DNA from: FEN-680 sp036781505
GTDB lineage: Bacteria; Actinomycetota; Geothermincolia; Fen-727; Anoxymicrobiaceae
DNA length: 18,811 nt
Assembly (NCBI GenBank): GCA_036781505.1
Contig: DAIQAV010000023.1
Coordinates: forward strand, 1 to 18,811
Direction of reading: 5' to 3'
Part shown: positions 1 to 6,705 of the stretch, piece by piece
Numbering within the stretch: position 1 is the first letter of the stretch
Layout: the number at the start of each line of letters is the position of its first letter
Position numbers and translations under genes: made by a program
Notes under the pieces: model-generated
What the model was told of the DNA's origin: nothing
The model's database searches: none
What the model saw: only the letters and a program-made list of their open reading frames with translations

Positions 1-194
1 AACGCGCCCGCCGAGATGACGCCCAGAGACAGGAACCCGGAGCTGAGAACGCCCACGGAGACAGCTCCCGTCGATATCAGCCCGATGCTGACATCTCCGG
101 AGGCCAGCAGCGCCACCCGAACTCCCTTGCCTGAGCTCGCCACGGGGATGCCGTGCCAGCGGAATATCTTGCCGCGACTGTCCTCATTGACCAC
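1..194 (-). CDS. Partial protein with Ser-x-Gly pentad repeats (C-terminus beyond left edge)
   Basis: An open frame reads leftward from a GTG at 194-192 to the window edge without a stop (64 residues visible). AAAGGA lies 7 bases upstream of the GTG, which supports this start. After a polar N-terminus, roughly residues 34-64 fall into a five-residue repeat of the form S-x-G followed by two hydrophobic residues (SIGLI, STGAV, SVGVL, SSGFL, SLGVI, SAGA). This pattern occurs in poorly characterised bacterial glycine-rich, probably membrane-associated proteins. I do not recognise a named family and assign no function. The gene starts 26 bases after the GyrI-like gene on the same strand, so the two may be cotranscribed. 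Confidence 0.6.
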   Translation of the reverse strand, partial: MVNEDSRGKIFRWHGIPVASSGKGVRVALLASGDVSIGLISTGAVSVGVLSSGFLSLGVISAGA

Positions 195-220
195 TGGTGT
201 ATCCTTTGCGCCGCGCGCCG

Positions 221-691
221 TCAGGCGCTCTCCACCGGCAGCAGTATCTCGGTGATGTACTCGGAGGGGTCGTCGACCTGCCCTACGCCGACCACGTAGA
301 CCTCCCTGGCCGGGCCCGCGATCCGGTAGCCGTGCTCGGACAGCCAGGCCTTCAGTTGGTCATAGGTGGTGCCGAAGTCCTCATACGCGCCCATGTGAAA
401 CGCGGACAGGAAACGGCCGCCGGCCAGCTCGTAGGACGCGATGTCATCGGTCGGGTTCACCACCACGGGCGTGGGGACGCACACCTCCACGTCGAACCCG
501 TCGGGGCCGGGCTCAGAGTGATAGAGAGCGAAGGGGGGCCCTATGGGGGCCTCTCCCATCGCCGCCATGTAGGGGAAGAGCTTCGAGAAAGAGATCCCGA
601 AGAAGTCGCCCAACTGCTCGGCGGGCACCTTCTCGCGGATGGTAAGGACCGGTTGCGGTGGAAGTTCCTTGATCTGTATCCCCTCAGCCAT
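221..691 (-). CDS. GyrI-like / AraC effector-binding domain protein
   Basis: The 156-residue protein is a single stand-alone effector-binding domain of the GyrI/AraC C-terminal type, a fold that binds small ligands. It usually either senses drugs or sits C-terminal to a DNA-binding domain. Features typical of the family are the N-terminal beta strand with PVLTIRE (residues 14-20), the central GPPFALYH segment (51-58), and a C-terminal YITEILLPV strand (145-153) whose Glu148 matches the usual ligand-contacting acid. No helix-turn-helix is present. The frame runs further upstream, but the ATG at 691 is preceded by a very strong AAAGGAGGAG and is the clear start. A plausible promoter lies at 718-746. 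The ligand is unknown. Confidence 0.85.
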   Translation of the reverse strand: MAEGIQIKELPPQPVLTIREKVPAEQLGDFFGISFSKLFPYMAAMGEAPIGPPFALYHSEPGPDGFDVEVCVPTPVVVNPTDDIASYELAGGRFLSAFHMGAYEDFGTTYDQLKAWLSEHGYRIAGPAREVYVVGVGQVDDPSEYITEILLPVESA

Positions 692-717
692 GGCTCCTCC
701 TTTGTTAGCGCTCCCCC

Positions 718-746
718 AACATACAACGCGCCGCGACCGGTGTCCA
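718..746 (-). promoter_or_regulatory. Sigma-70-like promoter for the GyrI-like gene
   Basis: On the minus strand, -35 TGGACA (746-741) and -10 TATGTT (723-718) are separated by exactly 17 bases. The -35 matches consensus at 5 of 6 positions and the -10 at 4 of 6. A start near 711 would give a leader of about 20 bases ending in the AAAGGAGGAG ribosome site. This was found by eye only. Confidence 0.45.
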
Positions 747-859
747 CCGCGCACGCCCCGCGGGGTCCGCCCGTAGCGCGCCATATATTCTCATTCATTC
801 CCGCCCCCATCATTTGATAGTATCTGGACGTCGAAGCAAGAGATCGATCGGGAGACACG

Positions 860-1531
860 ATGGACGAGGAAGCCGGCGAGGAGAAAGCCTACGAAGGGCG
901 ATCGATGGCTCTGTTCATGCGAATAGAGCATCACTGGATCGAGATCGCCGCCGCGGCCCTCATGGCTCTGGCCACCATGATGTCGGCCTACAGCGCCTGG
1001 CAGTCAGCCGGGTGGCACGCCAAGGCCGAGGACCGCTACAGCAGGTCCGACCAGACGCTCATCAAGGCTTCGGAGTTGAACGACACGGCCAACCAGCAGG
1101 TTGCCATAGACGCCGCCATGATGGCGCAGTACGTCAACGCCGTGGTCTCCGGCGACACCAAGCTCGCCGACCTCTACATGAGCGAGGCCTTCAGTCCGGA
1201 ACTGCAGGCGGCCGTCACCGCCTGGGAAGCCGACAAGGTCGCCAACAAACCGAACACACCCCGCAACCCGTTCCTGATGCCGCAGTACAAGCCGAAAAAG
1301 CGCCTCGAGAGCGCGAAGCTGCAGGCCGGCGCGGTCGTGCAGGCGCGCCGCGGCAAGTCGGCGCTCGACCACTCCAACGACTACCTGCTGCTCACGGTGC
1401 TGTTTGCGTCGGTCCTCTTCTTCGCCGGGATCGCCACCAAGTTCAAGGCGCAGGGGGTCAAGCTCGCGGTGATGGGAATGGGCAGCCTGCTGTTCATCGT
1501 GTCCATCGTGCTGCTGGCGGTCGAGCCTTAG
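860..1531 (+). CDS. Three-helix membrane protein, DUF4337-like
   Basis: This 223-residue protein has one hydrophobic segment near the N-terminus (about residues 27-47, alanine/methionine-rich) and two at the C-terminus (about 174-193 and 200-221). Between them lies a soluble, charged middle of about 125 residues that probably forms long helices. The layout and the SAYSAWQSAGWHAKAED-type sequence after the first helix resemble uncharacterised DUF4337-type proteins, but the family assignment is tentative. The ATG at 860 follows GGGAGA with good spacing. The gene is convergent with the FAD oxidoreductase, with only 6 bases between their stop codons. No catalytic motif is seen and no function is assigned. 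Confidence 0.75.
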   Translation: MDEEAGEEKAYEGRSMALFMRIEHHWIEIAAAALMALATMMSAYSAWQSAGWHAKAEDRYSRSDQTLIKASELNDTANQQVAIDAAMMAQYVNAVVSGDTKLADLYMSEAFSPELQAAVTAWEADKVANKPNTPRNPFLMPQYKPKKRLESAKLQAGAVVQARRGKSALDHSNDYLLLTVLFASVLFFAGIATKFKAQGVKLAVMGMGSLLFIVSIVLLAVEP

Positions 1532-1537
1532 CGCCGT

Positions 1538-3043
1538 TCAGCGAGTGGTGAACTTCCTGCCGTCCCGTCTGCAGATGTCGCGCACGACCGTGCGCCCGGA
1601 CTTCGCGTTCAGGAAGAGCGCGCCCGCAGCCGTCGCCCAGGTGCCGACGAGGTGGAATCTCTCGAGGCCCGGCAGGGTCGAGTTGAGGTGGCCGAGCAGA
1701 AGGTCGCCCGCTCTGAAGTCCTTCTTGGGCCCTGAGATGAAGCCGTGAGTCCCGCCGACATAGCGCTCCCAGGTCATCAGGGTGGGCACGTCCACGACCT
1801 CGACCTGCGCCGTGATGCCGGGAAAGTGCGTCCGCTCGAGGATCTCGATGACTGTGGAGGCGACCTTCTCTTTCTCCTCGTCGTAACGCGGGCGGTCCTG
1901 GTACAACTCCTTCCAGTACGAGTACTTCGAGAACAGCTCCACCTTGATGGTGCCCTTGCCCTCGGGGGCCATTGTGGGATCAAACCCGAACATCTGCATC
2001 TCGATGCTGTCCGCCGTTTGGCCGGCGACCCTCACCGGCTGGTCGAGCAGCTGCACCATCGCGGAGGGCTCGGACGACAGGTCCCGATCGACGCCGAGGA
2101 AGACGTGGACTGCCCAGTTGGTCTCGTCGTCCGGCTCGGCGCACCACTCGCGGATCCTGGCGTCCGTGTACTGCCCGTCGAGCAGGCCCATGATGGTCTT
2201 GCGCCCGTCGGCGTTGGAGACCACGACGTCGGCCCGCTCCTCGGTGCCGTCCTCGAGCCTGATGCCCACCGCCCTGCCTCCCTCGGTGAGGATCCTGGCG
2301 ACGCGCTGCCGGTAGTGGATGGACCCGCCGTAGTCCCGGTACTTCTTCGCGATGGACCCTGCGAACTCGTGCGACGCGCCCACGGGCCAGGCGATGTCCT
2401 TGTTGATCGCGTAGGCGTGCTTGACCAAGTGGAGGAAATAGGGCGAGTACGGGATCGAGTACTCCAGCAGCGGGAAGGCACGGCGCATGAACGGGTCGCG
2501 GAACTTCGCCGCGTACTCCTCCATGGTCGGCTTGAGCCACTTGAGCATGGGTATCATCCGCGGCGCCATCGTGGCCAGCCGCAGGCGGGAGCCCAGCACC
2601 GCTTCACCGGTGAAGTCGGTGCGGGCGAAGGAGGGGATGGCGCGCACGTACTCCTCGATCGGGGCCGCGTCGGCGGGCGCCAGCTCCTTGAGGTGATCCT
2701 GCAGCCGCTCGAGGTCCCAGTAGTCGTAGAACATGGTGCCGTCGGGTGCGGCGACGCTGACGCACTCGCTGGTGGGCGCGAGCTCGCGGGGCATCGCGCC
2801 GATCTCTTTCCAGAACTCGTACACGTGCGAGCCCTCCGCGCAGCCGAAGAGGTGATGGATGCAGCCGTCGAAGGTGTAGCCTTTGCGTCTCCAGGAGGCG
2901 CACTGGCCGCCCGGGGAGTAATGCTGCTCGAAGATGCTGGTGTCGTATCCGTTCAGCTGCCCGTAGATGCCGGCGGCCAGACCGCCCATCCCCGCGCCGA
3001 TGATGATGATCTTCTTCGTGACTCCTCCTTGGCCGCTATGCAA
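1538..3043 (-). CDS. FAD-dependent oxidoreductase, phytoene desaturase (CrtI)-like
   Basis: A protein of about 490-501 residues in the NAD(P)/FAD-dependent amine oxidase/CrtI superfamily. The N-terminal dinucleotide-binding motif GAGMGG (residues 16-21) is followed by a Glu (E39) for the adenosine ribose. A C-terminal FAD-contact segment reads TAAGALFLNAKSGRTVV, and the full length is normal for the family. Relatives desaturate or saturate isoprenoid or other lipid substrates, and the substrate here cannot be inferred. The start is problematic. The first in-frame start is TTG at 3043, with only a weak ribosome site. A near-perfect AAGGAGGAG (3030-3022) lies inside the frame, but no ATG, GTG or TTG follows it at a usable distance; the nearest candidate is ACG at 3019. 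The gene lies just downstream of the hydrolase on the same strand, with a palindromic repeat at the junction. Confidence 0.85.
   Translation of the reverse strand: MHSGQGGVTKKIIIIGAGMGGLAAGIYGQLNGYDTSIFEQHYSPGGQCASWRRKGYTFDGCIHHLFGCAEGSHVYEFWKEIGAMPRELAPTSECVSVAAPDGTMFYDYWDLERLQDHLKELAPADAAPIEEYVRAIPSFARTDFTGEAVLGSRLRLATMAPRMIPMLKWLKPTMEEYAAKFRDPFMRRAFPLLEYSIPYSPYFLHLVKHAYAINKDIAWPVGASHEFAGSIAKKYRDYGGSIHYRQRVARILTEGGRAVGIRLEDGTEERADVVVSNADGRKTIMGLLDGQYTDARIREWCAEPDDETNWAVHVFLGVDRDLSSEPSAMVQLLDQPVRVAGQTADSIEMQMFGFDPTMAPEGKGTIKVELFSKYSYWKELYQDRPRYDEEKEKVASTVIEILERTHFPGITAQVEVVDVPTLMTWERYVGGTHGFISGPKKDFRAGDLLLGHLNSTLPGLERFHLVGTWATAAGALFLNAKSGRTVVRDICRRDGRKFTTR
3022..3030 (-). promoter_or_regulatory. 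Strong ribosome-binding site without a canonical start codon
   Basis: AAGGAGGAG reads on the minus strand inside the 5' end of the oxidoreductase frame. The codons after it are GTC, ACG, AAG, AAG, ATC. None is a standard start. ACG lies 4 bases and ATC 13 bases after AGGAGG. The conserved protein begins at this point (KKIIIIGAGMGG), so the site probably marks the ancestral start. Confidence 0.45.
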
Positions 3044-3083
3044 GTCTCAGGGTCAGACCCCTTCACTTGCATTCAATTCGGTA
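3044..3083. repeat. Palindromic extragenic-type repeat at the hydrolase/oxidoreductase junction
   Basis: The core GGGTC-A-GACCC (3050-3060) is a perfect 11-base palindrome, flanked rightward by CTTCACTTGCATTCAATTC. The core shares GGG(G)TCAG with the repeats at 9225 and 18267. The minus-strand reading of this element supplies the last codons and the TGA stop (3055-3053) of the hydrolase gene. It also abuts the possible TTG start of the oxidoreductase. The element boundaries are estimates. Confidence 0.55.
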
Positions 3084-4300
3084 GCCTTTGACCCTACGGG
3101 GCCTGGTATCTGGCTTCGCCCGGCCACCGACGTCATCCATTCGGCCAGCGAGGGGTAGACCTCGCGCTCGGCGTGACGCCCCATCAGCATGTCCGTGTGG
3201 CCGTAGCCTGACAGGAGCATGAACTTCTTCTCGCCACTGGCCACCGCGTCGAAGCCGAACTGCTTGATCGAACCCGAGTGGAAGAAGTCTTTCTCCGCGG
3301 CGATGAAGAACATCGGGCTCGATATCAGGCCCATGCCGGCCGTGTAATCGTACGGCTGGTGCGTCGCGCCCTCGGGCAGGTGCTCCAGGAAGTGCTCGCT
3401 CGCTATCGCCTGGTAGAGCTGCGTGTTCATCGCGCTGGAGACGTCGCCGGTGCCCCACTTGAACAGCGAGGTGGTCGCGTCCTTGTCCGTGTTGGCCCGG
3501 CAGTAGGTCATCGCCGCCACCGGGAGCCTGGATATCGCCATCATCGCGCGCGGGTGTCGGGCAAGTCTCTCGACGGTCGCCACCGTCGACTTGTGAGGCA
3601 GGCTCTCCCTGGACCGCATGTTCGCCACCATGGCATCCAGCGCGGCGCCCCCCGCGGCGGAGCGCAGCACCTTCCTCACCGGTGAGCCCTCCGGGTGCCA
3701 CATCGCCGGCGGCGAGCCCAACGTGATCCCGCCGGCCAGCTGCTCGCGGCGACGCTCCACCAGGGCTGGGTCGGAGACGACCCTGCCGTTTTCGAAGGCC
3801 GCGCCCTGCAGGAACATGTAGAGCACCTCGCCGCCCATGCTGTGCCCGATGTAGAAGACCGGCTTGCCGGTAGCGTCCGCGACGCCGTCGACCAGCGCCG
3901 GGGCGTCCAGGACCGCCAGGTGGTCGATGGAGTGGTTCCACGCCCCGCACTCGCTCATGTAGGGCTCGCGGCCGCAGCCCCTGAACGAGGGCACCCATAC
4001 GTCGAAACCCTCCCGCGCCAGGTGGACCGCCATGTTGCGCCCCTGGCGGGGCAGGTCGAATGCGAAGCCCGTGCCGCTGAACCCGTGGCACATGAGCACC
4101 GGTGTCCCGCCCGGATTAGCGTAGCGCTTGAGCCTCAGCTTCAGGCCGTCGGCGGTCTCGAACTCGCGCAGCTCAACCGCCAGGCCCTCAGCCACGTCCT
4201 GCTCCTGGCCCGGAAGAGGCGTGTCGAGGCCCATCTTGATGCCGAAGCCGTAGAGGCCGAGCGCGGCAAGTGTTGAAAGTGTGCCGGTGAATCCGCCCAT
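3053..4300 (-). CDS. Alpha/beta hydrolase (lipase/esterase-like)
   Basis: The 415-residue protein has the alpha/beta-hydrolase fold. The oxyanion-loop region reads CHGFSGTG (71-78), the nucleophile elbow is GHSMGG (152-157, Ser154), and an acid is likely in AAEKDFF. The catalytic His is in GYGHTDMLMGRHAEREVYP near the C-terminus, a pattern seen in acid-lipase-like and polyester-related hydrolases. A hydrophobic stretch at residues 5-24 could be a signal or membrane anchor. The start is clear: AAGGAGA precedes the ATG at 4300 by about 8 bases. The C-terminal ATELNASEGV is encoded by the palindromic repeat at 3044-3083, so the native tail has probably been replaced. The gene is followed within about 10 bases by the FAD oxidoreductase, suggesting a two-gene operon acting on a lipid-like substrate. 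Confidence 0.88.
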   Translation of the reverse strand: MGGFTGTLSTLAALGLYGFGIKMGLDTPLPGQEQDVAEGLAVELREFETADGLKLRLKRYANPGGTPVLMCHGFSGTGFAFDLPRQGRNMAVHLAREGFDVWVPSFRGCGREPYMSECGAWNHSIDHLAVLDAPALVDGVADATGKPVFYIGHSMGGEVLYMFLQGAAFENGRVVSDPALVERRREQLAGGITLGSPPAMWHPEGSPVRKVLRSAAGGAALDAMVANMRSRESLPHKSTVATVERLARHPRAMMAISRLPVAAMTYCRANTDKDATTSLFKWGTGDVSSAMNTQLYQAIASEHFLEHLPEGATHQPYDYTAGMGLISSPMFFIAAEKDFFHSGSIKQFGFDAVASGEKKFMLLSGYGHTDMLMGRHAEREVYPSLAEWMTSVAGRSQIPGPVGSKATELNASEGV

Positions 4301-4442
4301 GGATGTCTCTCCTTCATCGCGGTACGGATGCGAGGCGTATGCTGCGGGTCAATGATAAGGCAACTGAGTCGTCATGAGAATGTCGAGCAGGCGCCGTCTC
4401 GCGATACAATGTGGTGGCAGGCAAGTGACAGAAAGGTCCGGC

Positions 4443-5291
4443 ATGGCGGATGACTTTTTCGAGGTGCGCACCGAGACCGTCCTCACGTCGGAGGGCCTGG
4501 TAGAGCTGCCCATGCTGTTCTACGACGTATCGGTCAGGCAGCTCAACTTCCTGGTGGACTACGGCGCCGCGCTTACCAGGCTCGAGGGGACCGGGCTGGC
4601 TCCCTGCCGCTTCCGTGGAAGAGCGTTGGCGAGCCTCATCCTCTACAACTACAGGGACGTCTCGATCGGCCCCTACGACGAGGTGACGATCGTGCTGCTG
4701 GTCTACCCGCTTGCCGGCCGGGACCCCAAACCATACTGGCCGAACCTGATCAAGCGTGACGGCTACCGCTGGGCCATCGGCGCATACGTGCTGGAGATGC
4801 CGGTTACCATACCGGCCGCCCGCGCCGCGGGGCGCGAGATCTGGGGCTATCCCAAGTACCTGACCGACGTCCCCCTCGAGATCTCCGACAGGGCTTTCTC
4901 CTACCGGGTCATGGACGGGCCGTGCGGCGAGGAGGTGCTGTCCGTCGAGTGCACGCCCGGGCCGGGCGTCACCATGAGGGCCGGCGACATGGTCACTCTC
5001 TCCAACCACGAGGACGCGATCATGAGAACGGTGGTGGAGGTGGACGCGGCATACAGGAACTCCACCTGCCGGAGGCTTCGCATCGTGGCCTCCTCGTCGG
5101 ACCACCGGTTCGCCCGCAGCGTGCGAGACCTGGGGCTCGACCGCACGCGGCCGTTCGTGGTCCAGAGCACCGACTCTTTCCGCTCCCGGCTCAACCGCGG
5201 CTGGCCCGTCGCAAGCCAGGAGACACCGCCGCCGCCCTATCCCATTCAAGGTGAGGCGCCGGCCCGCTGGCCCGGGGGGTCCAGGGCCTAA
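4443..5291 (+). CDS. Acetoacetate decarboxylase superfamily protein
   Basis: This 282-residue protein belongs to the ADC superfamily. GPYDE (76-80) carries the conserved Glu80, and REIWGYPKYL (131-140) carries Lys138 at the Schiff-base position. In classical acetoacetate decarboxylase this lysine is followed by a second lysine that lowers its pKa; here the next residue is Tyr. Other superfamily members with altered sites act as aldolase-dehydratases or have unknown roles, so decarboxylation is not assured. The C-terminus is a proline-rich tail (about 261-282). The ATG at 4443 follows AAAGG by about 8 bases; an in-frame ATG at 4374 would add 23 basic residues unlike the family and is rejected. 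The gene is divergent from the hydrolase, and its stop overlaps that of the convergent GNAT gene. Confidence 0.85.
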   Translation: MADDFFEVRTETVLTSEGLVELPMLFYDVSVRQLNFLVDYGAALTRLEGTGLAPCRFRGRALASLILYNYRDVSIGPYDEVTIVLLVYPLAGRDPKPYWPNLIKRDGYRWAIGAYVLEMPVTIPAARAAGREIWGYPKYLTDVPLEISDRAFSYRVMDGPCGEEVLSVECTPGPGVTMRAGDMVTLSNHEDAIMRTVVEVDAAYRNSTCRRLRIVASSSDHRFARSVRDLGLDRTRPFVVQSTDSFRSRLNRGWPVASQETPPPPYPIQGEAPARWPGGSRA

Positions 5292-5722
5292 AGAGTCTTG
5301 CCGAACAGGAAGCCCAACTGCTTGAAGCCCTGTGTCTTGTAGAACTCGTGCGCTCCTGTCCTCTGAAATCCCGAGTCGAGCTCCATCGCCACGCAGCCGC
5401 GGTCGGCGGCCGCGGCGGCGGCCGTCTCCAGCAGTGAGGCTCCCACGCCCGTCTTCCTGTAGCCCTCCCTCACGATCAGGATGTCCACGTAGGCGGCAAG
5501 CCCCGCGAACAGGAGAGAGTGCTTTGTGTTCATGGTGCAGAAGCCGATCAGCTTGTCGTCTTCTACCGCGCAGAAGGATGCTTCCGTGCCGACCTCGAGC
5601 GAGTCGTTGAAGACCTCCTGGAGCCTGGTCCCGTCCAGGTTGGTCTCAGGCCACAACTGCTCGAGCAATTCGAGCACCTGCTCGAAGTCCTCCTCGCGGC
5701 AATCGCGTATCTCGGCAGCCAT
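5288..5722 (-). CDS. GNAT-family N-acetyltransferase
   Basis: The 144-residue protein is a complete single GNAT domain, which transfers an acetyl group from acetyl-CoA to an amine. The acetyl-CoA loop is REGYRKTGVGASLL (85-98, R89-x-x-G92-x-G94), preceded by the beta-4 strand YVDILIV. The C-terminal AHEFYKTQGFKQLGF (124-138) is the usual helix and strand before the last beta strand. The ATG at 5722 follows GAGGAG by about 7 bases. A promoter with a palindrome in its spacer lies at 5787-5815. The TAG stop overlaps the TAA stop of the convergent ADC-like gene within four bases (5288-5291). The acceptor substrate is unknown. Confidence 0.9.
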   Translation of the reverse strand: MAAEIRDCREEDFEQVLELLEQLWPETNLDGTRLQEVFNDSLEVGTEASFCAVEDDKLIGFCTMNTKHSLLFAGLAAYVDILIVREGYRKTGVGASLLETAAAAAADRGCVAMELDSGFQRTGAHEFYKTQGFKQLGFLFGKTL

Positions 5723-5786
5723 TTTCGATCTCCTCGTGAATGCGCCCCGGCCACTTCACCGGCGCGCCGTGTCGTCTCCGAAAAGG

Positions 5787-5815
5787 ATGATACAACCGCG
5801 CGGTTGCGTCCTCAA
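5787..5815 (-). promoter_or_regulatory. Promoter of the leftward GNAT gene
   Basis: On the minus strand, -35 TTGAGG (5815-5810) and -10 TATCAT (5792-5787) are 17 bases apart. The spacer contains the perfect 14-base palindrome CAACCGCGCGGTTG (5793-5806), which touches the -10 hexamer. A repressor bound there would block the promoter. Confidence 0.5.
5793..5806. promoter_or_regulatory. Perfect 14-base palindrome, putative operator
   Basis: CAACCGCGCGGTTG equals its own reverse complement and lies entirely between the -35 and -10 hexamers of the leftward GNAT promoter. Palindromes of this length in promoter spacers are commonly repressor sites. The regulator is not identified, and GC-rich DNA produces such palindromes by chance more readily. 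Confidence 0.4.
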
Positions 5816-5920
5816 GCGTTGCTCGCGCCCATGCCCTGCCGCAATGAAACGGGATCGACGCGAGGGGGCTCGATCGTGAGATAGTCGAATAGGGGCCTGT
5901 ACTCCGTCCGCAGATCGCAC

Positions 5921-5931
5921 TGGTCTGACCA
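5921..5931. promoter_or_regulatory. FadR/GntR-type operator-like palindrome
   Basis: TGGTCTGACCA is a perfect 11-base palindrome (TGGTC-T-GACCA) and matches the known FadR-subfamily GntR core TGGTC-N-GACCA. It lies about 110 bases before the rightward acetyltransferase start and about 105 bases above the leftward promoter. No GntR gene is in the window, so the regulator is inferred only from the site. Confidence 0.35.
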
Positions 5932-6043
5932 ACGCCATGCAAAGGTACAAACGTTAAACCTGCAAAGTGGGCCGGGCACCGCGCGGCCTGCTGCCGCCGG
6001 CGTCGTTGTATCATTGGCGCAGTCACGATGCCGTAGGAGGAAG

Positions 6044-6703
6044 ATGGAACCGGTCATCCGGGCCGCGTCAGCCGCAGACGCGGGGGCAATCGCATACGCC
6101 GCTTACCTTGCCGGACAGGGCCACTGCCGCGCTTCCACCTACGACCTCATGATACCGGGTGGGCGGCCCGGGCCCACCGCCGAGAGGATCTATCTGATCA
6201 AGCGCCTGGTCGAGGCCGAGACCGTCTGCTGGCTCCACTACTCGCACTACCGCGTCGCGGTCCTCGATGGGCGCGTTGCCGCGTCTATCGGCGCCTTCCG
6301 GGCGGAGCACTCGGGGAACATCGATCTCATCAAGGCGCTGAGGGAGACGGGCTGGACCGACGACGAGATCGCCCGAATGTCCTCCGAGGTCCGCGTGTAT
6401 ACCAGGGTGGAGCCGCCGGTCCCTCGCGACGCGTGGATGATCGAGAACGCCGCGGTGCTGCCGGGGTTCCGCCGAATGGGGCTGATGACGTCGCTGCTGG
6501 AGGCGGTCATCGAGGAGGGTCGCCGGACGGGCTTGAAGACCGCGCTGCTGGCGTGCCACATGGGCAACGAGGCCGCGCGGCGGCTTTACGAGAGGGCCGG
6601 GTTCGTCATCACCGCGGAGCGGACGGACACCGAGTTCGAGACGGTCTTCGGATGCCCCGGGATGTGGCAGATGACGCTCGAGCTTCAGGGACCGACCCCG
6701 TAG
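6044..6703 (+). CDS. GNAT-family N-acetyltransferase (longer, N-terminally extended)
   Basis: The 219-residue protein has its catalytic GNAT fold in the C-terminal half. The acetyl-CoA loop is VLPGFRRMGLMTSLL (138-152), in which the usual last Gly/Ala of the loop is Met148. It is followed by HMGNEAARRLYERAGF (172-187), the conserved segment with the Asn before the final strand. The N-terminal half (about 1-130) is a substrate-side extension, including an insert around 90-125 not found in minimal GNATs. The ATG at 6044 follows TAGGAGGA at good distance. The gene is convergent with the ATPase, with two bases between their stops. Its substrate is unknown. Confidence 0.85.
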   Translation: MEPVIRAASAADAGAIAYAAYLAGQGHCRASTYDLMIPGGRPGPTAERIYLIKRLVEAETVCWLHYSHYRVAVLDGRVAASIGAFRAEHSGNIDLIKALRETGWTDDEIARMSSEVRVYTRVEPPVPRDAWMIENAAVLPGFRRMGLMTSLLEAVIEEGRRTGLKTALLACHMGNEAARRLYERAGFVITAERTDTEFETVFGCPGMWQMTLELQGPTP

Positions 6704-6705
6704 AC

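Larger units (their letters stand above)
5723..6043. other. 321-base intergenic region between divergent acetyltransferase genes
   Basis: No convincing gene is present. It holds a leftward promoter (5787-5815) with a 14-base palindrome in its spacer and an 11-base GntR/FadR-like palindrome (5921-5931). A TATCAT hexamer (6009-6014) lies shortly before the rightward gene, followed by its TAGGAGGAAG ribosome site (6034-6043). The small leftward frame through 5812-6057 has no ribosome site and runs over these elements. Confidence 0.6.

Noticed and set aside
1745..3091. Long open frame (448 codons) on the plus strand
   Set aside because: It lies fully antisense to the FAD oxidoreductase, whose motifs are unmistakable. 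Its product is rich in Arg, Gly, His and Val with no fold-like pattern, which is typical of antisense frames in GC-rich DNA.
4314..5249. Open frame of 311 codons on the minus strand
   Set aside because: It is a shadow of the ADC-like gene. It has a His/Pro/Arg-rich product without motifs.
5812..6057. Small leftward frame (81 codons) in the acetyltransferase gap
   Set aside because: Its start lies inside the other acetyltransferase gene, there is no ribosome site, and it covers the putative operator and runs into the -35 of the leftward promoter. Its C-terminal half looks somewhat protein-like, so a decayed gene cannot be excluded.
6688..6703. GGGACCGACCCCG at the end of the acetyltransferase gene as another palindromic repeat copy
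   Set aside because: It lacks the TCAG/ACAG centre and the symmetry of the other copies, so chance resemblance in GC-rich coding DNA is more likely.
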